Below are positions 24,823 to 32,787 of a stretch of 64,000 nucleotides of DNA, in pieces. A model generated the notes under the pieces. It did not search any database. It was given only the letters and a program-made list of their open reading frames with translations, and was not told the origin of the DNA. Each line of letters begins with the position of its first letter. The stretch's first letter is position 1. A program made the position numbers and the translations under genes. Origin of the DNA: Streptomyces sp. HNM0575 (GTDB lineage: Bacteria > Actinomycetota > Actinomycetes > Streptomycetales > Streptomycetaceae); the NCBI RefSeq assembly GCF_012726265.1, contig NZ_JAASAG010000006.1:248001-312000 (forward strand). The letters run 5' to 3'.

Positions 24823-26075
24823 CGGCAGAACAAGCACCGTCCACATCCGGCGTACCGACGCTCGCGCTCGACCCGTACGGCCGCGACCACCAGGGAGAGG
24901 CCGCGACACTGCGCGGGCTGGGACCGGTGGTCCGGGTGCAGCTGCCGGGCGACGTCGAGGCGTGGAGCGTCACGCGCCACGACCTGCTCAACCAGCTCGT
25001 GATGGACCCGCGCATCTCCAAGGACTGGCACAACTGGGGTGCCATGGAGCGCGGTGAGATCCCCGACGACTGGCCGCTGATCGGCATGGTCAAGGTCACC
25101 AACATGGTCACCGCGGACGGCGCGGAGCACCGCCGGCTGCGCAAGCTCGTCAGCCAGACCTTCACGGCACGCCGTGTGGAGGACCTGCGTCCCGGCACGG
25201 AGGAGATCGTCGCGAACCTCCTGGACGCGCTGCCCTCGCACGCCGACCAGGACGGCACCGTCGACCTGCGCAAGCACTTCGCCTACCCCGTGCCGATGCA
25301 GGTGATCAGCGACCTCTTCGGCATCCCGGACCACGAGCGTCCCGAACTGCGCGAAGCGGTGGACAAGATCTTCCGCAGCGACCTCTCGCCCGAGGTCGTC
25401 GGCGCCAACCAGATCGCCGTCTACCAGCTGCTCGCCCGGGTCGTCGAACTCCGCGGCAAGGAACGCGGCGACGACCTCACCAGCGCCCTGATCTCCGCCC
25501 GCGAGGCCGAGCCGGACGCGCTCACGCAGGAAGAACTCGTGGGCACGCTCCTCGTGATGCTCTCCGCCGGGCACGAGACCACCCTCAGCCTCATCGTCAA
25601 CGCCGTACGGGCCCTGCTCACGCACCCCGACCAACTCGCCCTCACCAGGGGCGAGGAGGACATGTGGCCCGCGGTCGTCGAGGAGACCCTGCGGTGGGAG
25701 GCGCCCATCGGCAACTTCCCCTTCCGCTATCCGACGGAGGACATCGAGGTCGCCGGCATCACCATCCCCAAGGGCGACCCGATCATGGCCCCGTACAGCG
25801 CGGTCGGCAGGGACGCACAGCAGCACGGCCCGGACGCGGGCAGCTTCGACATCGCCCGCGAGCAGGCACGCCACCTCGCCTTCGGGCACGGCGCGCACGC
25901 GTGCCTCGGAGCGCCGCTGGCCCGCCTGGAGGGCACCATCGCGCTCCGTGAACTCTTCGCGCGCTACCCGGACATGATCCTGGGGGCCGTACCGGGCACC
26001 CTTGAGCCGGTGCCGTCGATGTTCTCCAACAGCGTCACCACGCTGCCGGTACGCCTGGGGCGGCCGGCGAGCTGA
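24819..26075 (+). CDS. Cytochrome P450, CYP154-like
   Basis: A 418-residue P450 starting at ATG 24819, overlapping the previous P450 as ATGA. All hallmarks are intact: I-helix AGHETT (250-255), Glu289-x-x-Arg292, and heme loop FGHGAHACLG with Cys362. Its position after a CYP157-like gene matches the known CYP157/CYP154 pairing in conservons. It needs an external ferredoxin and reductase, none encoded in the operon. Given the downstream prenyl synthase and UbiA-like genes, oxidation of a terpene product is the simplest role, which is inference. Confidence 0.88.
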   Translation: MTAEQAPSTSGVPTLALDPYGRDHQGEAATLRGLGPVVRVQLPGDVEAWSVTRHDLLNQLVMDPRISKDWHNWGAMERGEIPDDWPLIGMVKVTNMVTADGAEHRRLRKLVSQTFTARRVEDLRPGTEEIVANLLDALPSHADQDGTVDLRKHFAYPVPMQVISDLFGIPDHERPELREAVDKIFRSDLSPEVVGANQIAVYQLLARVVELRGKERGDDLTSALISAREAEPDALTQEELVGTLLVMLSAGHETTLSLIVNAVRALLTHPDQLALTRGEEDMWPAVVEETLRWEAPIGNFPFRYPTEDIEVAGITIPKGDPIMAPYSAVGRDAQQHGPDAGSFDIAREQARHLAFGHGAHACLGAPLARLEGTIALRELFARYPDMILGAVPGTLEPVPSMFSNSVTTLPVRLGRPAS

Positions 26076-26299
26076 CGTGACCGAGGGGGAGCGGCGCGGG
26101 CGGTGGGCGGAAAGCCGCACCGCCGTCCGCGTCCGGCCGCCGCCGTAGCCGGCCGGAACCGTACGGGGAGGGGAGCAGGGGCCCGGACGCGCAGTGCCGC
26201 GCGCCAGGCCCCGGTACGGATCGCCGCAACGTTGCACATCCACACGTAGCAGCTGCCAGGAGCACCACCCCCGAGGTTCTTCAGGAAGGCGCGACGACC

Positions 26300-27544
26300 A
26301 TGCTCGACGAAGGACAGGACACCCCGGACATACCGCCGCCGACCGGGCATTGCGGCGAATCCGGCCGCACCCGGCGGCCGGAGACCCCGGCCGGGCCACC
26401 CGGCTCCGGCTCCGGCACCGGCTCCCGAAGTGGGACCGGGCCGCGCGACGCCGCGCGGAGAAGCCTTGAGGAGTGGCTGGATCCGCGCCACGGCGACCCG
26501 CTGCACGAACAGCACGGCTGGGCCCTGCTGCCGCCCGGCAAGCTGCTGCGGCCCGTGCTGGTGCTGGAGTCGGCGGCGGCCGTCGGCGGGCGGCCCGAGC
26601 AAGTCGAGCCCGTGGCCGCGGGGTTCGAGCTGATGCACGCCGGCAGCCTCGTGCACGACGACATCATCGACGGTGACGAGGTGCGGCGCGGGCGCGCGGC
26701 GACGCACTGCCGCTACGGCGTCGAGCGGGCGATCGTCGGCGCCGACGCCCTCTTCTTCGCGGTGTTCGAGACGCTGGGGGAGTGCCGTCTGCGCGGCGTC
26801 CCCGACCGGCTGATCGCCGACGCGACCGCCGTCATCGCCGAGGCCGGGCTGGCCATCACCCGCGGCGCCACACTGGAGCTGGACCTGAGCGGCAGGCTCC
26901 ACGACGACACCGAGGCGTATCTGGAGATGGCCCGGCTGAAGACGGCGGCACTGCTGCGTGCGGCATGCCGCACGGGGGCCGTACTGGCCGGCGGAACCGC
27001 CGAACAGACCGACGCGCTCACGGAGTTCGGGGAGACGCTCGGCATCGCCTTCCAGATACAGGACGATCTGCTGCCGTACGCGGAGCCCGCCGGGTCGGGT
27101 CCTGCACCGTCCGCCGGGCCTGCCCGGTCCGCCGAGCCCGCCGGGTCGGCACCGTACGCCGGGCCCGCTGAGCCCGCCGGGTCCGCCGGGCCGGCCCCGT
27201 CCCGCCCGGCCGCCCGTTCCGTCACCGCGGGCAAGTCCCGCACCAGCGACCTGCGCAACGGCCGCCCCGTGCTGCCGCTGCTCCTCGCCCACCGGCACGG
27301 CAGCGACGCCGACCGCGCCCTGCTCGCCCGGCTGCTCGACGGCGGTGCGGACGAGGAGCTGCGCCAGGAGCGCCTGCACGAACTCCTCGAATCCACCGGC
27401 GCGTTGACGGCCGCACGGCACACGGCGGACACCTATCTGGACCGCTGCCGCAAGGCCCTCGAAGTGCTGCCGCCCAGCCCGCACCGGCGACGGCTGGCCG
27501 CGCTGGCCGACCAGTTCGACGGCCCGGGGGTGGACGCCCGATGA
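26300..27544 (+). CDS. Polyprenyl (likely geranylgeranyl-range) diphosphate synthase
   Basis: A 414-residue trans-isoprenyl diphosphate synthase. GKLLRP (80-85) binds isopentenyl diphosphate. The first Asp-rich motif is Asp120-Asp121-Ile-Ile-Asp124. The second is reduced to Asp255-Asp256-Leu-Leu-Pro. Positions -5 and -4 before the first motif are Gly and Ser, not aromatic, so a product longer than C15 is expected. Directly after the second motif, residues 262-308 are a repetitive Gly/Pro/Ala/Ser insertion before the conserved GKSRTSDLRNG loop. Residues 1-50 are also disordered. AGGAAGG precedes the ATG. Its stop overlaps the UbiA-like gene as ATGA, so the two probably act in sequence. Confidence 0.9.
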   Translation: MLDEGQDTPDIPPPTGHCGESGRTRRPETPAGPPGSGSGTGSRSGTGPRDAARRSLEEWLDPRHGDPLHEQHGWALLPPGKLLRPVLVLESAAAVGGRPEQVEPVAAGFELMHAGSLVHDDIIDGDEVRRGRAATHCRYGVERAIVGADALFFAVFETLGECRLRGVPDRLIADATAVIAEAGLAITRGATLELDLSGRLHDDTEAYLEMARLKTAALLRAACRTGAVLAGGTAEQTDALTEFGETLGIAFQIQDDLLPYAEPAGSGPAPSAGPARSAEPAGSAPYAGPAEPAGSAGPAPSRPAARSVTAGKSRTSDLRNGRPVLPLLLAHRHGSDADRALLARLLDGGADEELRQERLHELLESTGALTAARHTADTYLDRCRKALEVLPPSPHRRRLAALADQFDGPGVDAR

Positions 27545-28506
27545 CGACGACCACCACCGATGCCAAGGAGGCGGCGAGACCCGGGGCGGGCGGTGCGGGG
27601 AGCGGGGGCCGTGCGGCGGCCGCCGTCCGCACCGCACGCCGGCTGCCCCGCCTGCTGTGGCGCGAGATCTTCATCAGCTACCGCTTCAACAGCAACGACC
27701 TGTGGTCGACCGTCGTACCCGCCTCCTGCTTCGTCACCGCAGCCCTCGTGCACGCACGGCCCGCCCCGTACGAGACTGCGTTATCGCTCGCCGGTGCCGT
27801 CGTCTACTTCTGGCTCTTCATCTACGGCTCCAGCCTCATCAACCAGATCACCGGCGTGGAGGAGGACCGCCTCAACAAGCCCTTCCGGCCGCTCGTCACC
27901 GGCGACAGCAGCCTGCGCGGTGCGAAGCGCCGTCTCGCCGCCGTCCACGTCCTCTTCCCCGCGGCCGGACTCCTGCTGGGGGTCGTGGAGTGGGCGCTGC
28001 TGTGGCAGCTGCTGTTCATGCTCCACTACGCGTGGGGAGGGCACCGTCACTGGCTGGCCAAGAACCTCCTCATAGCGCTGGGCGTCGTCTCCCAACTCGC
28101 CCCCGCCTGGCAGATGGTCACGCCCGTCACCACCGCCGTGTGGCACTGGATACTCACCATGTCCGCGATGACGTTCCTGATCATCGGCGTACAGGATCTA
28201 CGGGACGTCGAGGGCGACCGGGCGCTGGACCGGCGCACCATGCCGATCGTCCTCGGCGACCTTCCGTCCCGTGTCTACTTCGCCGTCACCTTCGTCGCGC
28301 TGCTGCCGGTGACGCACTACGTGATGGTGGCGCCGGCCGGATTCCACTGGTGGACCGTGGCCATAGACGGCGTACTGGCGTCGCTGAGCCTGCTGTTGGC
28401 CGCCCGCGTGCTGCTGCTGCGCACGCCCGCGCAGGACCACGGCACGCAGCGGGTGGTGGAGTGGTGGTACACGTTCGTGCTCGCCACGGCCGTCGTGCTG
28501 CTGTGA
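27541..28506 (+). CDS. UbiA-fold membrane protein, probable UbiA-type terpene cyclase
   Basis: A 321-residue protein with about eight hydrophobic helices. The first Asp-rich element reads Asn101-Gln-Ile-Thr-Gly105-Val-Glu-Glu-Asp109. Canonical prenyltransferases have NDxxDxxxD here, so the first two Asp are replaced. The form Nxxx(G/A)xxxD is the one described for UbiA-type terpene cyclases such as EriG. The second motif is intact as Asp219-Leu-Arg-Asp222-Val-Glu-Gly-Asp226. Translational overlap with the prenyl diphosphate synthase suggests that it uses that enzyme's product directly in the membrane. An aromatic prenyltransferase is the alternative. Confidence 0.82.
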   Translation: MTTTTTDAKEAARPGAGGAGSGGRAAAAVRTARRLPRLLWREIFISYRFNSNDLWSTVVPASCFVTAALVHARPAPYETALSLAGAVVYFWLFIYGSSLINQITGVEEDRLNKPFRPLVTGDSSLRGAKRRLAAVHVLFPAAGLLLGVVEWALLWQLLFMLHYAWGGHRHWLAKNLLIALGVVSQLAPAWQMVTPVTTAVWHWILTMSAMTFLIIGVQDLRDVEGDRALDRRTMPIVLGDLPSRVYFAVTFVALLPVTHYVMVAPAGFHWWTVAIDGVLASLSLLLAARVLLLRTPAQDHGTQRVVEWWYTFVLATAVVLL

Positions 28507-28701
28507 GGGCGCGGCGGGAAGGCGGGCGGAACGTGCGCGGTGCGCGGCATGCCCGCGGGTGCCTGAGCGGCGCCCCGCCGGGTACGCGCCTGCCCGGGTG
28601 TCGGCGGGCTTCCGGGTGCGCGTCACGCGGGTACGCAACACCCGTAACGTACGGGCCCCGTCGTCCGCGGGACCCGTGCGTGATCCGTCGCGTACGACCG
28701 C

Positions 28702-28743
28702 GGCAGCAGGCAGCAGGCAGCAGGCAGCAGGCAGCAGGCAGCA
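28702..28743. repeat. Heptanucleotide repeat (GGCAGCA)x6
   Basis: Six perfect copies of GGCAGCA, ending 30 nt before the ATG at 28774 and about 16 nt before its GAGGAGAG ribosome site. The unit length is not a multiple of three and the tract is noncoding, so copy-number slippage would change promoter or leader spacing without altering a protein. Confidence 0.95.
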
Positions 28744-28773
28744 GCAAGCGATACACGGCGAGGAGAGCCACGT

Positions 28774-29193
28774 ATGTCGAAACCCCCGCTTCCCGGCGAC
28801 GCAGTGGAGATGCTGAAGAAGGCCAACCCGGCCGTCGTCACGACCTTGCGGCGGGACGGCCAGCCCGTGTCCACCGCGACCTGGTACCTGTGGGACGAGG
28901 ACCGCGTCCTGGTCAACATGGACGACGGCCGCAAGCGGCTGGAGCACATGCGCAACGACCCGCGCGTCACGCTCACCGTGCTCGACGAGGAGAACTGGTA
29001 CACGCACATCAGCCTCATCGGGCGGGTCGTCGAACTCCGCGCCGACGAGGGCCTGTCCGACATCGACCGGCTCGCCCGGCACTATCTGGGCAAGCAGTAT
29101 CCGCAGCGGGACCGCAGCCGGACCAGCGCCTGGATCGAGGTCGAGCGCTGGCACGGCTGGGGAGCGCTGAAGGACAGCAGCCAGTCGGGCTGA
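28774..29193 (+). CDS. PPOX-class (FMN/F420-binding split-barrel) oxidoreductase
   Basis: A 139-residue split-barrel protein of the size of actinomycete F420-dependent reductases. The typical opening is NPAVVTTLRRDGQPVSTATWYLWDEDRVLVNM, followed by KRLEHMRNDPRVTLTVLDEENWYTHISLIGRVVEL. GAGGAGAG precedes the ATG. Members reduce F420- or flavin-linked substrates or act on biliverdin or heme; the substrate is not predictable. It lies downstream of the UbiA-like gene but after a 267-nt gap that holds a heptanucleotide repeat, so it is likely a separate unit. A shared terminator follows. Confidence 0.88.
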   Translation: MSKPPLPGDAVEMLKKANPAVVTTLRRDGQPVSTATWYLWDEDRVLVNMDDGRKRLEHMRNDPRVTLTVLDEENWYTHISLIGRVVELRADEGLSDIDRLARHYLGKQYPQRDRSRTSAWIEVERWHGWGALKDSSQSG

Positions 29194-29254
29194 CCCGGCA
29201 CCCGGGCCGACGGCGGTACGGGCGGCCGTCGGCCCGGCCGGGCGGCCGGGCGCA

Positions 29255-29296
29255 CGCCAAGGGCACGCCGCGCACTGCCGCGGCGTGCCCTTGGCG
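29255..29296. terminator. Bidirectional terminator hairpin
   Basis: 18-bp perfect stem CGCCAAGGGCACGCCGCG / CGCGGCGTGCCCTTGGCG with a 6-nt loop, placed between two convergent genes (stops at 29193 and 29303). Confidence 0.92.
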
Positions 29297-29302
29297 TCCC
29301 GC

Positions 29303-29500
29303 TCACTCCTCCGTGAGCGAGAGCGCCTGGCTGGGGCAGACGTCCACGGCCTCCCGCACGCCCGTCAGTTCGGGCTCTCCGGGCTGCTCGGACAGTACGA
29401 CGACGGTGCCCTCCACCTCGTCCTGGTCGAAGACCGCGGGCTCGCTGAGCACGCACTGGCCGGCTCCGACACAGCGAGTGGTGTCCGCGACGATGCGCAT
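29303..29500 (-). CDS. [3Fe-4S]-type ferredoxin
   Basis: A 65-residue ferredoxin. The Cys ligands are in CVGAGQC (residues 10-16) and VCPSQAL (near 55), with the second Cys of the usual CxxCxxC replaced by Ala or Gly, as in [3Fe-4S] P450 redox partners. GAGGAGAGGGA precedes the ATG at 29500. It lies 89 nt after the CYP105-like gene on the same strand and most likely passes electrons to it. No reductase gene is adjacent. Confidence 0.93.
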   Translation of the reverse strand: MRIVADTTRCVGAGQCVLSEPAVFDQDEVEGTVVVLSEQPGEPELTGVREAVDVCPSQALSLTEE

Positions 29501-29589
29501 CCGTCCCTCTCCTCCCCGTTCTCCTGCTTCTGCCTCCGCCGCCGGCCGGTCTGCCGTTGCGGGGTCTGCGTGGTCTGCGTGTGTCCCCG

Positions 29590-30795
29590 TCACCAGGTGA
29601 CCGGCAGCTCGTACAGCCCGTAGATGTTGCTGTCGTCCTTGAAGGGCAGCTCTTCCGCGGGCGTGGCGAGACGGAGGTCCGGAATCCTGCGGAAGAGCGT
29701 CCCGAAGACCATCTGGAGCTCCATGCGGGCCAGGTTCTGGCCGAGACACTGATGTGCACCGTATCCGAACGCGACGTGGTGCCGGTCGCCGCGGGTGAGA
29801 TCGAGCTCGTCGGGCCGTGGATAGACGCCGGGGTCGTGGTTGGCGGAGTTGCCGAGGCCGAGCACCCCCTCGCCCTCGCGTATCAGAACCCCGCCGATCT
29901 CCACGTCCGCGGTCGCCACCCGGGCGGTGACGAGGTCGACGATGCTGAAGTAGCGCAGCAGCTCCTCGACGGCGACCGGAATCGACTCCGGCTGCTCGTC
30001 GAGCCTGGCCCGCTCGCCGGGGTGTTCGAGGAGCGCGAGCGTGCCGAGCGAGATCATGTTCGCCGTCGTCTCGTGGCCGGCGATGAGCAGCAGCACCGCG
30101 AGGCTCACCAGGTCCGTGTGGTCGCCGAGGCCCGTCTCGCGCTGCTTGAGCACCTGCCTGCCCAGCAGGTCGTCCGTCGGGTCCTGCTCCTTCGCGGTGA
30201 CCAACTCGTCGAGGTACGCGCGGAGTTCGTCGCGCGCCTGCTCCCGCCTGGGCACCGGCTCCGTACGGCGCAGCAGCAGCGACGAACGCGCCTGGAAGAA
30301 CTCGTGATCGGCGTACGGAACGCCCAGCAGCTCGCAGATGACCAGCGACGGCACCGGCAGCGACAGCGCCCGCACGAGGTCGGCGGGGCGCGGCCCGGCC
30401 AGCATGGCGTCCACGTGCTCGTCCACGATCTCCTGGATGCGCGGCCGCAGCGCCTCCATCCTCCGCACGGTGAACTCGCCGACGACCATGCGTCGTGCGG
30501 GCCCGTGCTCCGGCGGGTCCATCGAGATCAGCGTCTTGCGGAAACGCGCCGCCAGCTGCTGCTGGCCCTCGGTGAACGCCGGGAACCCCGGGTTCGTACG
30601 GTCGGAGCTGAAGCGCGGATCGGCGAGCATCGCGCGGACGTCCTCGTGCCGGGTCAGCGCCCAGGCGGTGCCGCCGCCGGGCATGGTGACGCGGGAGACG
30701 GGCGCTTCCTCGCGCATCCGCTCGTACTCCGCCGGTGGAGAGAAGGGGCAGGTGCGCTGTGCGGGGAGTGTCACCGTGGGCCGACCGCTCGTCAT
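29590..30795 (-). CDS. Cytochrome P450, CYP105-like
   Basis: A 401-residue class I P450. Hallmarks: I-helix AGHETT (239-244), Glu278-Leu-Leu-Arg281, and heme loop FGYGAHQCLGQNLAR with Cys350. The ending LPFKDDSNIYGLYELPVTW is characteristic of CYP105 enzymes, which oxidise many xenobiotics and natural products. GGAG precedes the ATG at 30795. It is paired with the downstream ferredoxin gene and transcribed away from a TetR gene; a palindrome in the intervening region probably controls both. Confidence 0.92.
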   Translation of the reverse strand: MTSGRPTVTLPAQRTCPFSPPAEYERMREEAPVSRVTMPGGGTAWALTRHEDVRAMLADPRFSSDRTNPGFPAFTEGQQQLAARFRKTLISMDPPEHGPARRMVVGEFTVRRMEALRPRIQEIVDEHVDAMLAGPRPADLVRALSLPVPSLVICELLGVPYADHEFFQARSSLLLRRTEPVPRREQARDELRAYLDELVTAKEQDPTDDLLGRQVLKQRETGLGDHTDLVSLAVLLLIAGHETTANMISLGTLALLEHPGERARLDEQPESIPVAVEELLRYFSIVDLVTARVATADVEIGGVLIREGEGVLGLGNSANHDPGVYPRPDELDLTRGDRHHVAFGYGAHQCLGQNLARMELQMVFGTLFRRIPDLRLATPAEELPFKDDSNIYGLYELPVTW

Positions 30796-30863
30796 GGGAC
30801 TCCGATCCGTGGCGTTGGTTCCGGTGGTGGATCTTCAACGACGCGTCTCTCACCGTAGGTTAA

Positions 30864-30882
30864 GTGGATGAAATTCGTCCAC
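30864..30882. promoter_or_regulatory. Palindrome between P450 and TetR genes (probable TetR operator)
   Basis: GTGGATGAAATTCGTCCAC is an inverted repeat of 9-nt arms around one base, with a single mismatch. It lies 69 nt from the P450 start and 48 nt from the TetR start in a 134-nt divergent region, the usual place for an autoregulatory TetR site. Confidence 0.7.
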
Positions 30883-30929
30883 ATCGCCAGGGTGAAAGAA
30901 TCGGCCAACTTCCTTTGAAAGGCGGGGAC

Positions 30930-31931
30930 ATGAGCGGGGAGACGGAAGCAGACGCCGGCGGCGTGCGTACCGGTACGGCGACCGGTACGGCCTCCGGTTC
31001 GGCCTCCGGTTCGGCGACCCGTGCCGCGTCCGGCAAGGGCGCGGTGCCCGGCAGGGGCGCCGCGTCCGCGGAGGCGCCGCTGCGGGCCGACGCGCTCCGC
31101 AACCGCCGGAAGATCCTCGCCGCCGCCAAGGAGACCTTCGCCGCCCGCGGGCCGCACATACCGATGGAGGACGTGGCCCGGCGGGCGGGGGTCGGGGTCG
31201 CCACGCTCTACCGCCGCTTCCCCGACCGGGAGTCGCTGATCCGCGCCGTCGCCCAGGACACGTTCGCGCGGGTGCTGGAGGAGTCGCGTGCGGCCGTCGC
31301 CGAGGAGCCCGGAGCGTGGCAGGCGCTCGTACGGATGCTGCGCAGCTCCCGGGAGTTGCAGCTGAGCGTGCAGCTGGCCGTCGAGTCGAGTCTCGCCCGG
31401 GGCGTCATCAAGAACGACCCGGGGACGGGACGCTTCCGCGACGAACTGCTCGACGTGCTCGACCAGGTCGTACGGGCCGCCCAGGACGAGGGGACCCTGC
31501 GCCCGGACGTCGAGGGCGGCGACGTCGCCGCGCTGCTCTCGCTCTTGCTGCGCCGCCGGGTGGTACCGGCGGAGGACGCGGGCGGTCAGGCGGACGAGGA
31601 CGCGGGTGGTCGGGCCGGGCAGGACGGCGGTGGTTCCGGTGGCGGTCCGGGAGGCGGTTCCGGCGGTGGTTCCGGTGGCGGTTCCGGCGGCGGTGAGGAC
31701 TGCGGCCCGTCCGGCGACGCCGCGGACGTCGTCTCGGAGCGCGCGCTCGGCCTGATGCTCGACGGCCTGCGTGCACGTCCCGGGAACACGCCCCTGCCCG
31801 GAGAGCCGCTGTCCGTAAGCGACTTCGAGGCGCGGACCGCCCGCGCCTCCGACGGCCTGGAACGCCGTACGTCGGCGGAGCGCCGGGCCGCCAAGGAGCG
31901 TTCCGGCCAGTCCGGGCCGCGCACGGGTTGA
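30930..31931 (+). CDS. TetR-family transcriptional regulator with Gly-rich insert
   Basis: A 333-residue protein from ATG 30930 (AAGGCGGGG upstream). The HTH domain starts near residue 58 (NRRKILAAAKETFAARG), with recognition segment VARRAGVGVATLYRRFPDRESL. The N-terminal 45 residues are Gly/Thr/Ser/Ala-rich. The ligand domain is interrupted by a Gly-Ser repeat of about 25 residues (GGGSGGG units, DNA about 31620-31695). The usual family length is about 200, so the extra mass comes from the low-complexity parts. Divergence from a CYP105-like P450 suggests that it represses that gene and responds to the P450 substrate. Confidence 0.9.
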   Translation: MSGETEADAGGVRTGTATGTASGSASGSATRAASGKGAVPGRGAASAEAPLRADALRNRRKILAAAKETFAARGPHIPMEDVARRAGVGVATLYRRFPDRESLIRAVAQDTFARVLEESRAAVAEEPGAWQALVRMLRSSRELQLSVQLAVESSLARGVIKNDPGTGRFRDELLDVLDQVVRAAQDEGTLRPDVEGGDVAALLSLLLRRRVVPAEDAGGQADEDAGGRAGQDGGGSGGGPGGGSGGGSGGGSGGGEDCGPSGDAADVVSERALGLMLDGLRARPGNTPLPGEPLSVSDFEARTARASDGLERRTSAERRAAKERSGQSGPRTG

Positions 31932-31941
31932 CCCGGGCCGC

Positions 31942-32739
31942 TCACGGCATGATCTTCGAGGCCCGGTCGACGGTGGTGCGCAGCAGTTCCCCTATGCGCT
32001 TGACGTCGGTGCGGCTGACCCTCCCCAGCGGGACCGCGGTGTTGAACGCCAGTGGCATGGACGGCACTTCGCCGGGGAAGGCCACCGCCACGGACGAGAC
32101 GCCCTCCTCGCTCTCCTCGGAACTCGTCGCGTACCCGCGGCGCCGGATCACCGCGATCTCCTTCTCCAGATCGCTGCGGCTGCGCACCGAGTGCTCGGTG
32201 AGGCCCGGGAGTTCCTCTTCCGGGTAGAGCAGGTGGAGCTGTGCGGTGGAGAGCGTCGTGAGCATGGCCTTGCCCGTCGACGTGCAGTGGGCCGGCATCG
32301 AGCGGCCCAGGCGCGAGGCGACGCGCACGGCACGCGGACTCTCGACGGCGTCGATGAAGCGCACGGTCGCACCGTCCAGCACCCCGAGGTGAACGGTCTC
32401 GCCCGTCTCCTGGTTGAGCTCTTCCAGGAACGGCCGCAACTGCTGCCGTACGTCGAAGCGCTGGAGGATCGAGAAGGCGACGCCCGTGAGCGCCGAACCC
32501 GGCACATAGGCCTTCGAGCGGGCGTCCTGCCGGATGAAGCCGCGGTACTGGAGCATCGCGAGCAGCCGGTGCGCCGTCGACGAGGCGACCCCCAGGTACT
32601 TCGCCACCTCCGTGAGCCGCAGCTCGCTGCGCTCGCCCAGGAGCAGCAGGATCTGCATGGCGTTGTCGACCGACTCGATGGGGTACTGCGGCCGGGATCT
32701 CGAGGGGGACCCGGGATCCGGAGCCGGAGATTTCTTCAT
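31942..32739 (-). CDS. IclR-family transcriptional regulator of the aromatic-acid cluster
   Basis: A 265-residue protein of family length. The N-terminal winged helix (about 20-80) reads SVDNAMQILLLLGERSELRLTEVAKYLGVASSTAHRLLAML, and the C-terminal effector domain has HLGVLDGATVRFIDAV, MPAHCTSTGKAML and SSVAVAF. IclR proteins commonly control aromatic catabolism, for example phthalate and protocatechuate genes. A TTCTTCATAGCAGAA palindrome overlaps its own start codon. The same palindrome lies before the carrier, dioxygenase and aldehyde dehydrogenase genes, so it likely controls all four units and itself. Confidence 0.92.
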   Translation of the reverse strand: MKKSPAPDPGSPSRSRPQYPIESVDNAMQILLLLGERSELRLTEVAKYLGVASSTAHRLLAMLQYRGFIRQDARSKAYVPGSALTGVAFSILQRFDVRQQLRPFLEELNQETGETVHLGVLDGATVRFIDAVESPRAVRVASRLGRSMPAHCTSTGKAMLTTLSTAQLHLLYPEEELPGLTEHSVRSRSDLEKEIAVIRRRGYATSSEESEEGVSSVAVAFPGEVPSMPLAFNTAVPLGRVSRTDVKRIGELLRTTVDRASKIMP

Positions 32740-32746
32740 AGCAGAA
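32732..32746. promoter_or_regulatory. IclR-type box A (over the iclR start codon)
   Basis: TTCTTCATAGCAGAA, one mismatch from TTCTGC-N3-GCAGAA. It covers the start codon at 32737-32739, consistent with autoregulation. Confidence 0.7.
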
Positions 32747-32787
32747 ACCCTAATCGACGGGGTTCGGGGGCCGCGGAGGGGCGATCG

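Noticed and set aside
29303-29500. Ferredoxin as electron donor for the Rieske dioxygenase
   Set aside because: It has a [3Fe-4S]-type ligand set, is paired with the CYP105-like gene, and is outside the IclR-box regulon.
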